From: Rhipicephalus microplus
Taxonomy: Eukaryota > Arthropoda > Arachnida > Ixodida > Ixodidae
Length of the DNA: 64,000 nt
Reading direction: 5' to 3'
Assembly (NCBI RefSeq): GCF_043290135.1
Contig: NC_134710.1
Coordinates: forward strand, 2,157,821 to 2,221,820
Below the pieces are notes generated by a model. That model was not told the DNA's origin. It saw nothing but the letters and a program-made list of their open reading frames with translations, and did not search any database. This document shows positions 17,173-27,215 of the stretch, piece after piece (the first letter of the stretch is position 1; each line of letters starts with the position of its first letter). A program made the position numbers and the translations under genes.

Positions 17173-17865
17173 TGGCACACAGACACATACACACACGCGC
17201 GTGCACGCAAATGGTACATACGAGTTTTTGATCTAAAGCATGAATTGCAACGCCTCCAAAATGTACACCACATGCTTGCTCTCTCAGAGGGCCTTAAGAG
17301 TCTCATAATGCCTCACAAATGGCAGAACATTATCTAGAGTTTGGTGTTTGCTAGATCAACGCCTCTGAAAAGGCATGATATATTTTCCGCTAGATGGACA
17401 CGGTTGTCTATTTTTTAGAGCTGTTTGAATGTTCCATTGTGGTTTTAGCGGTGATGGCAGCACTATCCTGGCCTTTTTTGACGTAGTTTTATGCATTTCT
17501 GATGGAAGCGGAAATGTTGTAGGCCCATGCGCTCACATTTAGGTGCACGTTAAAGAACCCCAGGTGTTAGAAATTTCTGGGACCCTCTACTACGGCGTCT
17601 CTCATAATCATATGGTGGTTTTGGTACTTTAAACTCCACATATCAATCGACGTAGTTTTATGGCCTCCCAAATATGCCTACAAATCGCCGAATGGGCTCA
17701 CTTTTGTCGTGACACCTGCCGAACAAAATGCGTTAAGAAGACTCCTTCTACTACATGGCATTTATGTGTTTTTTCCCAAAACAGCTGCAAGCAACTTTGT
17801 GGCTATTCAAACCAGTTAATGAGGGTGGGTTGAAAATAAAACACCTTTATTTAAGGTAAATAGTG
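17173..17865 (+). repeat. Repeat Y, inverted relative of about 46740-47283, split by a SINE
   Basis: Starting with a decayed CA tract (17173-17205), the sequence matches the reverse complement of 47283-46740: TTTTTGATCTAAAG, CTCAGAGGGCC, GGCAGAACATTATCTAG, TTTTCCGCTAGATGGACAC, CACTTTTGTCGTGACACCT, GACTCCTTCTACTAC. The SINE at 17494-17648 is absent from the other copy. The right end (after about 17780) overlaps sequence that in the other copy is LINE-derived. Confidence 0.8.
17494..17648 (+). repeat. 5'-truncated SINE with perfect 14-bp target-site duplication
   Basis: The SINE body runs from GATGGAAGCGGAAATG through AGGTGCACGTTAAAGAACCC and CATATGGTGGTTTTGG to the ATATCAAT tail; the tRNA-like head is missing. 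GACGTAGTTTTATG occurs on both sides (17480-17493 and 17649-17662). The homologous site at about 46974-46988, in the inverted copy of repeat Y, has this target once and no SINE, which confirms insertion and polarity. Confidence 0.95.
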
Positions 17866-18830
17866 CCACGATTTTTCTTTTTTAGAGAAAAATCCCATCC
17901 TGTAATCCGTTCCTTCTTGCAGGTTAAACTTGTTGATTGCTTAAGAGATTTAATTTTCTCATCAAACTTCTCCGAACGCCCATGCCAGGAAGCTTACCTT
18001 TCAGTTCAGTTCCTTAAAGCTCGCTTTTCTGTAGAATACCTGTACACAGTATCGCGCAAGGTGCTGTATAAGGATTTACTGAATACACTCTGCCCACCTC
18101 CGTTGTACCACTTTCTGTACTCCAATCTTCCAGGCCACGATGCGTTGAAGCGAGTGCGCAAAATGTACATTCCACCAAATTCAAAAACATTCTTTTATAA
18201 ACTCCTTTCTAAAACATTGGCGGTAAACACATAGTTAAAAATAAATGGTATTCTTATTCTGTCTGTTAACTGTTGTCTATGTGATGTGCCGCAAACGATT
18301 GAACATTGCTTTGTTAGCTGCAAAGATGTCATACTGTTTTGGGATGTCCTTCAGCGAGCACTAAAAACGTTTTTTTTTCATTAATTCTCACACAATACGT
18401 TATGTTCTACCAGCAGCGCTTGACAAAGTGTCATATGATGTGTTTTTTTTCTCATGGGTATGCAAAGCTTGTGGAACACACGAATGCAAGACCGCGATGC
18501 AGAGCCTACCACCCCTTCAAGCACACACTTAATTCGATTGGCTATGCACTTCAAAAACATTTACGACGAGCTATATTTTAGACCGGACTGGTACTCCATC
18601 TTAGAGAGCTATTTGACCTGACCCCTTTCTTGTTTGCATAACACAATGTGAAGAGCTCTCGATGTGAAGAACTCACGCTGTGTTAATGAGTGTTTATGAG
18701 TAATGGTTGAGTGCTTATTTTCGCTATTTGATTGTACTTTTGTTTGCTTGATTTTATCTTTATTACGCAAATACTTTAGTAAATACCATAAAAAATAACT
18801 TTGTGGCCTTGTTGTTCAATAGAGTAAATT
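17866..18830 (+). pseudogene. LINE ORF2 C-terminus with zinc-binding tail, 5'-truncated
   Basis: The frame 17863-18234 contains LSVQFLKARFSVEYLYTVSR and later NSKTFFYKLLSKTLAVNT, the thumb-to-tail region of a non-LTR ORF2. After a stop and a frame change come CCLCDVPQTIEHCFVSC and FWDVLQRALK, a Cys/His-rich tail of the zf-RVT type. Only the last few hundred residues remain; endonuclease and RT palm are absent. An AT-rich 3' region follows to about 18.83 kb. I did not settle the clade (L1/Tx1-like would fit zf-RVT). A related fragment lies at 46490-46874. Confidence 0.75.
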
Positions 18831-19876
18831 TGCACTATTTTTAACAAAAAATGGTTGTGATGGTCGCCAGCTAAATAGGTTTCGATGTTTAATCTGGATT
18901 AGCCCAGCGGGGAAAACGACAAATGCCTGAACGCACTTTAATTTCTGGGCAATTTGGATAGCATTTCATTGTTAGCAGCAATTGAACAAAACCCTTGTCT
19001 CTAAGCTCAGGCATAGAAACAAACCAGAATCAATCAGTGTAGTCTTGAAATTCATACAGTTTTGCTGTTTCAAGGCTTGTGCAGCCTAGTTTAGTGCGAG
19101 CTTCACCAATTATTCAATTGAGATTCGACCAACGGGTTTAGGTGCCACAGAGAATTTTCAGCTATATATATTACTCCAGCTACCTCGATAGAAGGTGGCA
19201 AGTAGAGGCACTAATACCATTACAAATAAATTGTAGATAATAACACAGTGCTGCTTCTCTTTTTTTCTTTTAATTTTTGTGGTGCTTTGAATGCTGTGCT
19301 TTTTCTGGTATAGTTCATTAGTCCAGTGAACATAGGCCTTAAGAACTAACACTAGACTTGTTGAGCCCGATTGGTTATAATGAAAGTAGCCTTTGTAAAA
19401 ATTTGGACTTCAAACCTAATTGCTCTCTTAAAGATTTTATCCTGCATTCCAGACTCTGTCAATATTGCTATGAAAAAAGGTGATGTCATGATGTGTCACT
19501 TTTTCTAAAGTAATTCAATTTTACTGCATTTTTTACATTCCTAACAGAGTAGTTATCTTAAATATCGGTATTTGAAATGTTATGAGCATGATGTATGTAC
19601 TAAGGCGCAAGCAGTTACAGATAGCACGTGCACTTGACTCTCTTGTCGGTGGTTCATTTCTGTTACTCTTGCTCCCCTATTTCTTTGTGGTAGTCTATAG
19701 TAGTCTGGCTTGCACAGATTTATAATGGCAGCTGCAACGTCCTGCTTGCTTTCATGGTGATTTTCGCCTTCACAAATTGCAGGGTTTCACGTCACATCAT
19801 GGTTCAAGGTGGCAACTTTGCACACAAACTGTAAAGTTAGGCAGAAAATGCACGTGTACGCACTATTTAATGCGCA
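18831..19876. other. Intergenic or intronic, nothing recognised
   Basis: AT-rich sequence without plausible coding potential, repeats or RNA structure that I can support. If the exon at 20610 belongs to a gene with an exon further left, this would be intron. Confidence 0.5.
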
Positions 19877-20274
19877 GTTTAATTTTTTATCAGAGGGAAT
19901 ACGCGAATGCATGACAAGTGCCCTGTGGCGGCTGCTTGTAGGCGCGTTCAAGCGAGATCGATTGCAACCACAGCCTCTATTCCAGTCATCTAGTGGCGAG
20001 CAAAACAACCGGCCATTGGTAATATAGAACTAGCGGCAAGATAGCAAGTGCCTCCCCTTCAAAACAATGACATGAGAGGCCGGGCGTAATCACCGTTACG
20101 GGGGCAGGGCTGCAATCTTGCCCCAAGTTCCATATCACCATTGGCTGGTTGCTTTGGTTACCACTAGATGACTGAAATAGAGGCTGTGGTTGCTATCGCT
20201 CCCACTTGTTCGCGCTTCAAGCAGCCGTCAAAGCGCTCGGGTCATGCATTTGCTTGTTTCCTTTGATAAAATTT
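19877..20274. repeat. Foldback element, inverted arms of about 165 bp
   Basis: The left arm 19877-20055 and right arm 20108-20274 are imperfect reverse complements. Left blocks GAATGCATGACAAG, GCAACCACAGCCTCTATTCC, AGTCATCTAGTGG and GGCCATTGGTAATATAGAAC match the inverse of the right arm in order. About 50 bp separate the arms. No coding capacity, so it is a MITE or foldback-type repeat. No target duplication was confirmed. Confidence 0.8.
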
Positions 20275-20609
20275 GACATTGTATATTGAAGGCTTTTACT
20301 GGCAGTTCCTAAAATTTTACTGTGGGAAGAATTTAATTCACGATTTTATAATAACATTTCACTGAATTCACTGCACTGTTGAAAGTCGTAAGAACAACCT
20401 AGTCATTTTTTATGCAAGAAGCATGCTGTTTTCTTGCATGCAGCAGAGTTCATTGGTGCATTTGTTATAAGACTCACATTCGCATAACATAAAGGATTGT
20501 GTGTATTTCTTTTTCAGCTTCATTTTGTGGGTTATATTACTTGTGAAGGTGAACTAAGGCGCTTGCATGTGTGTCTGACATCATTTGTGCCAATCATATA
20601 CATTTTCAG

Positions 20610-20935
20610 GTGCCTCTGAAGGACACATAAAGGTGCATGACACTGATCTGCTGTATCTACAGCGGTGCCAGAGCCTAAAGCAGCATTTGGCCAATCTCCG
20701 CAAGGCGTTCAAGAGATAAACACAACACCACACTTTCACAATGCTATGATTATTGTTTAAGTATAAAGTATTTGTTGTAAAATTGCTGTTGTTGCATTAT
20801 GTTTTGTGCCCCCCTTCTGTGGCTGAGGTACAACTCGTGAAATTTCAGTGAAGTGTAACCTCATTTGCATATCATCCACACTGAGATGTGGCTATTCACA
20901 GTTGCAGCGTAGACAAATAAAAATAACATTCATTG
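20610..20935 (+). CDS. Probable terminal exon of a host gene with 3' UTR
   Basis: A 3' splice acceptor, TATACATTTTCAG, ends at 20609. The exon then has two bases of a split codon followed by an open frame to TAA at 20717-20719. The 35 encoded residues read ASEGHIKVHDTDLLYLQRCQ and end SLKQHLANLRKAFKR, an amphipathic, charged helix with the composition of a genuine protein, possibly coiled coil. A compact 3' UTR follows with AATAAA at 20916-20921. I do not recognise the protein. Upstream exons were not identified; the intron would contain the foldback element. It could be a decayed retrogene or transposon exon, but the acceptor, stop and polyA signal together favour a host exon. Confidence 0.55.
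20916..20921 (+). terminator. Polyadenylation signal AATAAA
   Basis: Canonical hexamer in ACAAATAAAAATAAC, about 197 nt after the stop codon of the candidate terminal exon, followed by GT-rich sequence within 30 nt. This spacing suits cleavage near 20935-20945. Confidence 0.55.
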
Positions 20936-21269
20936 TAGCATGGCTGCTTTTGATGTAAATATCAATGCTTTTGTAATGCAAATAATAACTTGTAAAGTTT
21001 TTTTGTATATTGCATAAAATACTGCGTTATTTGGTTACAATGTAACCACAACTTTTGTTGCCAAGCATGTTAATTGAGTAGCTTCTTAATATATTTTCTC
21101 TAAAAGTTCATTTTGCTCACGCATCCCGATTTTTGGAAGGATAAAATATTTCATTCTCTCACCATGCATCTTTAAGAGATATTGGGATGACTTGTACACA
21201 GTATTACATGTACACTAAATGTGGACGTCCATTCAATCTACACATATTATTGCTTTCCACCAGATTCAG

Positions 21270-21470
21270 ACATCAATTTCATTTCCGCATAATTTATACG
21301 GCTTTCCTTATGTGCGGACCTTTCCGTATCACATGTCTTTCCTTATATGCGGACCTTTCCGTATCATTCGGCCTTCCTTACATGCGGAGTGCCGCATGGT
21401 CTATCCGCATATACAGCTTCCGTATTCCAATGATTCCGTATGTAGGGCATCCGTACATACGGAACGTTTC
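21270..21470 (+). repeat. 35-bp minisatellite with internal dyads (ATGCGG/CCGCAT)
   Basis: TTATGTGCGGACCTTTCCGT at 21308, TTATATGCGGACCTTTCCGT at 21343 and TTACATGCGGAGTGCCGCAT at 21378 are spaced 35 bp apart. Flanking sequence contains CCGCAT and CCGTAT words in both orientations, giving small dyads. No coding evidence. Confidence 0.75.
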
Positions 21471-21489
21471 AGTAGGGTAATGTCTACAT

Positions 21490-22029
21490 TCATGCAATCC
21501 AGTTTCTTTTTAACAAAAATTGTCTGAGGTGTATGAAATCGAGGCCAATGTGCAAGAAAGACAGAGTCAGGGTCGCGGATAAATTTACTATGATCTTCGT
21601 ACTCTGATCTTCGCGCCGGTAAACTGTAGAAATTTAAGAAAGTTTGAACCGTTAAGATGCGGAATCGATAGAAAAGTGTTGGCAATCGCGCTTCTTGATA
21701 CAATACATTATTCGCCACGAACACGGGAAGTCCCAGGCGTATTCGCAAGGCTTCTCGTTCTAACATTACTAGTGGTTATTTTATAACCAGCGGCTCCCGA
21801 GAATAGTACGCACTTAAATTCCAATATTGGCCGCACATACAATTTATATATCATTAACAGAGTGTCTCTGCGCAGCCCGTATTTTCTCTTCTTTAGCCTG
21901 CGTAATAAACCTAACGCCTGTTGTGCCTTTGCTGTTATATATTCTATAGGTGGGCTCCAATTTAGCGTTTCATTATAAAGCATTCCTAAATACTTGACTG
22001 AATTTACTTGTGGAATAGCATCCCGAATA
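21490..22029 (-). pseudogene. I-like LINE RT, thumb part beyond the RTE insertion
   Basis: Immediately beyond the insertion the frame resumes with RDAIPQVNSVKYLGMLYNET, then TAKAQQALGLLRRLKKRKYG and LMIYKLYVRPILEF. A further frame, 21766-21490, gives LEREALRIRLGLPVFVANNV. The sequence is then truncated; no RNase H domain was found. Confidence 0.8.
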
Positions 22030-23779
22030 CCATCATCATCATCAGCCTGACTACGTCCACTGCAGGACAAAGGCCTCTCCCATGTTCCACCAGTTAACTC
22101 GGTCCTATGCTTGCTGCTGCCAATTTATACCCGCAAACGTCTTAATCTCATCTGCCCACCTAACCTTCTCTCTCCCCCTACCCCGCTTCCCTTCTCTGGG
22201 AATCCAGCTAGTTACCCTTAATGGCCATCGGTTATCCTGTATACGCGCTACATGCCCGGCCCATGTCCATTTCCTCTTCTTTATTTCAACTATGATATCC
22301 TTAGCCCCCGTTTGTCCCCTATGCCACTTTGCTCTCTTCTTGTCTCTTAAGGTTACACCTACCATTTTTCTCTCCATCGCTCGCTGCGTCATCCTCAATT
22401 TAAGCGGAACCATCTTTGTAAGTCTCCAGGTTTCTGCTCCGTAGCTAAATACCGGCGAGATACAGCGGTTATATGCCTTCCTCTTGAGGGATAGTGGCAA
22501 TATACCTGTCATAATTTGAGAGTGCTTGCCGAATGTGCTCCACCCCATTCTTATTCTTCTAGTTACTTCAATCTAGTGGTTCGGCTCTGCGGTTATTATG
22601 TGCCCTAATTAGACATAGTCTTTTACAACTTGAAGAGCACTATTACCTATCTCGAAGCGCTGCTCTTTCCCGAGGTTGTTGTACATTACGTTCGTTTTCT
22701 GCAGATTTATTTTAAGACCCACCATTCTTCTCTCCTTCTCTAACTCCGTAATCATGAATGGCAGTTCGTCCTTTGAGTTACTGAGCAACGCAATGTCATC
22801 GGCGAAGTGCAGGTTACTAAGGTACTATCCATTAACTCTTATCCCTAACTGTTCCCATTCTAGGCTTCTGAAAACCTCCTGTAACCATGCGGTAAATAGC
22901 ATTGAGGAGATTGTGTCCCACTGCCTTATACCCTTCTTGATTGGTATTCTGTTGCTTTCTTTATGAAGCACTATGGTAGCAGTTGATCCCCTGTACATTT
23001 CTTCCAGAATGTTTATATATACTTCATCTACGCCCTGATTCCGCAGTTTCTGCATGACGGCTGATATTTCTACTGAATCAAACGCCTTCTCGTAATCTAT
23101 GAAGGCTATATATAGTGGTTGGTTATATTCTGAGCGTTTCTCTTTTACCTGATTGATAGTATGAATGTGGTCAATAGTTGAGTAGCCTGTTCGAAATGCA
23201 GCTTGTTTTTTTGGTTGATTGAATTCTAACGTTTTCTTTACTCTATTAGCAATTACCTTTGAAAATAGCTTGTATACTACAGAGAGCAAGCTGATCGGCC
23301 TGTAATTCTTCAAGTCCTTGTCATCTCCTTTCTTATGTATTAAGATGATGTTAGCGTTCTTCCAAGACTCCGGTACTCTTCCCGTCAGGAGACACCTCGT
23401 AAACAGGGTGGCTAGTATTTCTAACACAATCTGTCCTCCATCTTTCAGCAGATCTGATATTACCTGATCTTCACCAGCAGCTTTGCCTCTTTGCAGGCTC
23501 TCGAAAGTTTTTCTGACTTCTATCATTACTGCTGGGGTGTCATCTGGGTTACTGCTAGTTCCTATAGTATTAAGGTATTGGTTGTCTCGGCTACTGTACA
23601 GATCTCTGTAAAACTCTTCCACTATTTTAACTATCCTATCCATATTGGTAGTTATTTTTGCCTTCTTTGTCCTTTAGTGCATACATCCGACTTTTGCCTA
23701 TACCAACTTTCCTCTTCACTGCTTTGACGCTTTCTCCGTTTTTCAGAGCGCCTTCAATTCTCTCGATGTTATACCTACG
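22030..23779 (-). mobile_element. RTE-clade LINE, 5'-truncated, nested in the I-like LINE
   Basis: TCCCGAATA is present at both junctions (22021-22029 and 23780-23788), a 9-bp target-site duplication. The 1750-bp insert contains RTE RT and C-terminal sequence on the minus strand and ends 3' with a (GATG)n-type tail (CATCATCATCATC on the plus strand). The region beginning GCCTGACTACGTCCACTGCA is the 3' terminus commonly seen in tick RTE copies. It is truncated near the start of the RT region. Confidence 0.88.
22105..23660 (-). pseudogene. RTE-clade reverse transcriptase and C-terminal domain
   Basis: The frame 23643-22825 (272 codons) has KNANIILIHKKGDDKDLKNY, RPISLLSVVYKLFSKVIANR, AFIDYEKAFDSVE (catalytic Asp) and GIRQWDTISSMLF (usually RQGDxxSP; the Gly is changed to Trp). 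The frame 22548-22105 has GAETWRLTKMVPLKLRMTQR, RAMERKMVGVTLRDKKRAKW, KKRKWTWAGHVARIQDNRWP and a C-terminal GKRGRGREKVRWADEIKTFA. The segment between 22.55 and 22.82 kb, where the FADD box is expected, is out of frame. Endonuclease is missing. Pseudogene. Confidence 0.88.
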
Positions 23780-25150
23780 TCCCGAATATATAATAGAGAA
23801 ATGGAAACTGAATCTGTTATAGCAAATACCAAGAGCGCACTTTTACTCATGTTCAATGATAATGAAACGAATTGCAACCAAATTTCTAGAGTATTGTTAT
23901 ATCTTTGCAATTTTTGGTGTAGTGAGTGAATGTTTCTCTCTGCAGCGAATAACGCGACATCATCTGCATAAATGTAGACATTGACATCCTGAAAATAGTA
24001 ATAGGGCTAATCAGTATATTGAATAATGCTGGAGATACGACGGACCCTTGGGGAACGCCATGTTTTTGTTTGAATTCATGCGAACAACATCCATTCCTCA
24101 CGCAGTAAAATTCCCCTGATTTTTAAAATTCTGGTATCCACTCAATAATATTGTGAGGAAACTTTAGGCTCTGCAAGGTGTTTAGTAGAATGGAGTGCTC
24201 GACACTGTCACACGCTTTAGCTGTGTGGAGATGTACTAATGCGGCGTACTGTTTCCTTTTACGAGCAAGCTGCATTCGACTCTCTAAATCCACATGGGCG
24301 CACGAAATTGAGCATTCACTGCGAAAACCAATTTGGTTTGGCTTTATTATTAACTATTTCGTCATCCAGGAGTTTATTCGGCCATTTAGGACCCTCTCTA
24401 TAAGTTTCACTATCATAGAAGTTATCAAGATGGGCCTGATATTTTCTATGTTAAAACCTAATCTCTGCTTTTTTATTATTGGGATTACCTTAGCTATTTT
24501 TCCGTCGTGCGGTGTCCAGGCGTTCTTTAAAGAGTAGTTTTTAAGATTGAGGACGTCGCCGGGGGATAGCTTGAATAAAATTTTAATTATAAGAACTGTG
24601 ATTACTTCTGGACCAGGAGCTGAGAAGGGGAGATCTCGAATTACTTTTATGCTTCAGAGAGCGTTACATTTTCGAAGTTAGCGCTTATGCTAGACTTTTG
24701 CCAGTTGAAAGCTATAGCCAAAGAAAATCTAATTTATAGAGTTCTGCCAATTGACTCTAAAGAGTTGTTTGTTTCTCCCAATGATAGTTTTTCATAATCA
24801 GTATTTACTGTAAACGGCAGAATTTTGCGAGATCGCATATATCGAAATAAAGCATTCCTATTTTTAGGTTTAGAGAAAAAGTGTAAACGTCTTCTATAAT
24901 ATTTTTCTTTAGCTTAGGCAACCGTGCGCCCAAATACAGTGGCAAGAAATTTATAATCTGACCCGTTCTTAGAGGACTGATTATGTATTAGCTTCTTTCA
25001 AGCTGCCTGTATTCGTCTGTGGTCTCGTGAACAGTGGGAATTGCACCAGAGGCTATAGGTTACTCTCTTCGCTGATTGAACTGCAAATTCAGCGTTTTTG
25101 TATGTCCTTTCAATTACTGAGATTAATTTTATAGCTTTAGTGTCATCACC
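23780..25150 (-). pseudogene. I-like LINE RT, N-terminal and palm part
   Basis: The minus-strand frame near 24101 gives HGVPQGSVVSPALFNILI. After a frameshift, DVNVYIYADDVALFAAERNI follows, with YADD at 23959-23970. The reading then runs LNMSKSALLVFAI up to the RTE insertion. The fingers region (24.2-25.1 kb) is visible only as broken pieces. It is not functional. Confidence 0.75.
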
Positions 25151-25199
25151 ATATGAGAGGGAGAGTCTAAAGCAGCTTTCAGGTCGTGTTAATACTTTG

Positions 25200-25840
25200 G
25201 ATAACTTATATAGGTCCGGCCTGGAAGCATGATGGTTTAACTGGGCAAGCGATCTCGAACATTATAGGAAAGTAGTCACTGTTGGCGGCGCAATCCTGGG
25301 CTGTCCACGACGTACTAGCAATAGCCGAGCTTACAAAGCTTAAATCTAAAGCGGAGCGTGAATGACCTCCAATAAATGTGGGAGCTCTAGCGTTGAGGCA
25401 CAAAACATTGTTGTCCACATAGATCCGTTCTAAAACCCCAGCATATGTATGTGAGAGTTGAATTCACCAACTATATTTTTTCTTTACAGCCTGAATTAGC
25501 AGCCATATCTAACAATCTCGTGTCTTGAACGCCTACAGGAAAGTAGACGTTTATTAGCGAGAAAGGCAAGTATCCTGTCAAAAAATATCTAATGCGAAAA
25601 TTTCGCATTCAGAAGACATACATTTGTATGAGATTTTAACTTTCAAACTAATTTTAACGTTTATAAAGAACGCTGAACCTCCGCCTTTGGATGGATGGTC
25701 TAGATGAAAAGTTTGGAAGTTGCGTAAGTGTGACAAGTGATGTGTTGAAAGCCAAGTTTCTTGTAATGCAATAATAGCCAGATCGAATTTGGAAGACAGG
25801 TATAAGAGATCTGTTATGGCTGAGTGCAGAGATCGGCAAT
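25200..25840 (-). pseudogene. I-like LINE AP endonuclease, frameshifted
   Basis: Frame 25839-25654 begins with SLIPVFQIRSGYYCITRNLA, corresponding to the endonuclease N-terminus. Frame 25418-25206 contains NARAPTFIGGHSRSALDLSF and later SDYFPIMFEIA, the C-terminal catalytic Asp/His region in which DHF/DHR is usual; the His is replaced by Tyr here. Stops separate the two parts. Confidence 0.7.
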
Positions 25841-26060
25841 TCTAATGTATACTTTTAAGAGACCCTATGATTTCGTTGGAATGGTGTTGGCAACTACCTT
25901 ATCTAAAATACTTTCTTTTAAAAAATCGGTTTTCCAAAAGTTGTCCTGGTACTTTTTTTTGCTTTTTGCATGGTTTGGCGAGCCAGGTTTATTCGATACA
26001 GGCGATCTAGAACGCTTTAGGCATTTGAGAGCCATGTCCATATCATGTCCATATTTTTTG

Positions 26061-26981
26061 CTATATTGATAGCAAAAATAATGCTTCCATTGCTATGTTA
26101 TGGCGGGCAGCTGCTCCTGCGTACACTTGAGTTCTGGCCTGAATTTCAGCAATGACATCCTTTTGGGAGCATCGTCTTCTGTCTACAAATTCAAGAATTC
26201 GGGTTTCACGTGCCTTGACTGAGCAATTTGGGTTATCAGCACAGTGTGATTCATGGCGAAGACAGCACTTTTCTTCATTACTTTTACAGTCCTTTGAGTT
26301 GTGCGTCTCACCACAAATTCTGCATCTAGGTACTGACCTACATGCTTTCCCTGTGTGTCCATAACGCCAACACTTAATACACTGTAAGGGACGAGTTGAT
26401 AGCGGCTCTACTCTGTATATTAAAGGTGGCGCTTTGATTTGGGTTAGGCGATTCGACCCGGCAAATGTAGCAATCACGGACTCCGTTGGGACGTTGTTGT
26501 TGACCACAACTCGACTACATCTATAGACTGCTATCACACCTGCTTCTGAAAACATATCTAATATCCCAGTTGGAGTCAAGTTGACATCGACACCATGAAC
26601 TAGGCCTTTGACACAAGCTAGGTGAGGTGAAGTGAATGCGCTCACCAGGTTGGTAGCGAATACCGAGCATTTTAGTAGGTCTCCAACACAGAGCTGGTCA
26701 GACGAGAAGCAGAGAATGCCACCCTTGCCGAACTGTCTAGCCTGTGTGATGCTTTGGTAGCGAGTTGTAGCGGCTCTAAGCTCCGTCTGAATCATTTTTG
26801 GATTGTTCATCCGTATGATACGATCGTTGCTTGGGAATAATGCCATAGGCACGGATGAAATGTCATTGCGTAGAAACAAGTTGACTGGTAATTTCTGCTG
26901 AGGAAGAGAAGCAGACCAGAGAAAAGTCCCAGGTCCAGATGAGGAAAGCGGCATCTGTCTGGTCTTGCTATCTGAAAACAT
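26061..26981 (-). CDS. LINE ORF1 (gag-like) with three CCHC-type zinc knuckles
   Basis: 306 codons are open from ATG 26979-26981. The N-terminal half has an RRM-like fold pattern (KGGILCFSSDQLCVGDLLKC, later VIATFAGSNRLTQIKAP). The C-terminal part has CIKCWRYGHTGKAC and CRICGETHNSKDC, both C-x2-C-x4-H-x4-C, and a third cluster CCLRHESHCADNPNC. The protein would coat the LINE RNA. The ORF is uninterrupted although ORF2 is not, so it may still look like a gene to automated annotation. Confidence 0.85.
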   Translation of the reverse strand: MFSDSKTRQMPLSSSGPGTFLWSASLPQQKLPVNLFLRNDISSVPMALFPSNDRIIRMNNPKMIQTELRAATTRYQSITQARQFGKGGILCFSSDQLCVGDLLKCSVFATNLVSAFTSPHLACVKGLVHGVDVNLTPTGILDMFSEAGVIAVYRCSRVVVNNNVPTESVIATFAGSNRLTQIKAPPLIYRVEPLSTRPLQCIKCWRYGHTGKACRSVPRCRICGETHNSKDCKSNEEKCCLRHESHCADNPNCSVKARETRILEFVDRRRCSQKDVIAEIQARTQVYAGAAARHNIAMEALFLLSI

Positions 26982-27215
26982 ACTCGCTAATCAAATAGGA
27001 CACTATAAAAACGCCTATAAAATAATAAAAAATTAATCACAACTACTAAATAATTGGCCAAACTCTCACAGCAGGCAAACGTCAGTGCTTCCCACTTGCT
27101 GCAAACACGCGATCTTCCTTTTTCCTCCAGATGGAGAGCCGATCTTGCTGTCGACCCAATACATGTGGTTGGCATTGTCTCTTGCTGTCAACCCAATACC
27201 TGCGGGTGGCAATAG

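Larger units (their letters stand above)
21490..27215 (-). mobile_element. I-like non-LTR retrotransposon with CCHC ORF1, interrupted by an RTE insertion
   Basis: Minus-strand order: 5' UTR to about 26982, ORF1 with CCHC knuckles (26981-26061), endonuclease (about 25840-25200), RT (about 25000-21700), then a truncated 3' part ending near 21490. The RT frame stops at 23789 and resumes at 22029 because an RTE-clade LINE sits in between. The CCHC ORF1 and RT motifs resemble arthropod I/R1-group LINEs; RNase H, expected further 3', is not present. The endonuclease and RT have several frameshifts, so the copy is dead. Two copies of a 37-bp unit beginning CTTGCTGTCG (27144 and 27181) lie in its 5' flank or 5' UTR. 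Confidence 0.85.
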
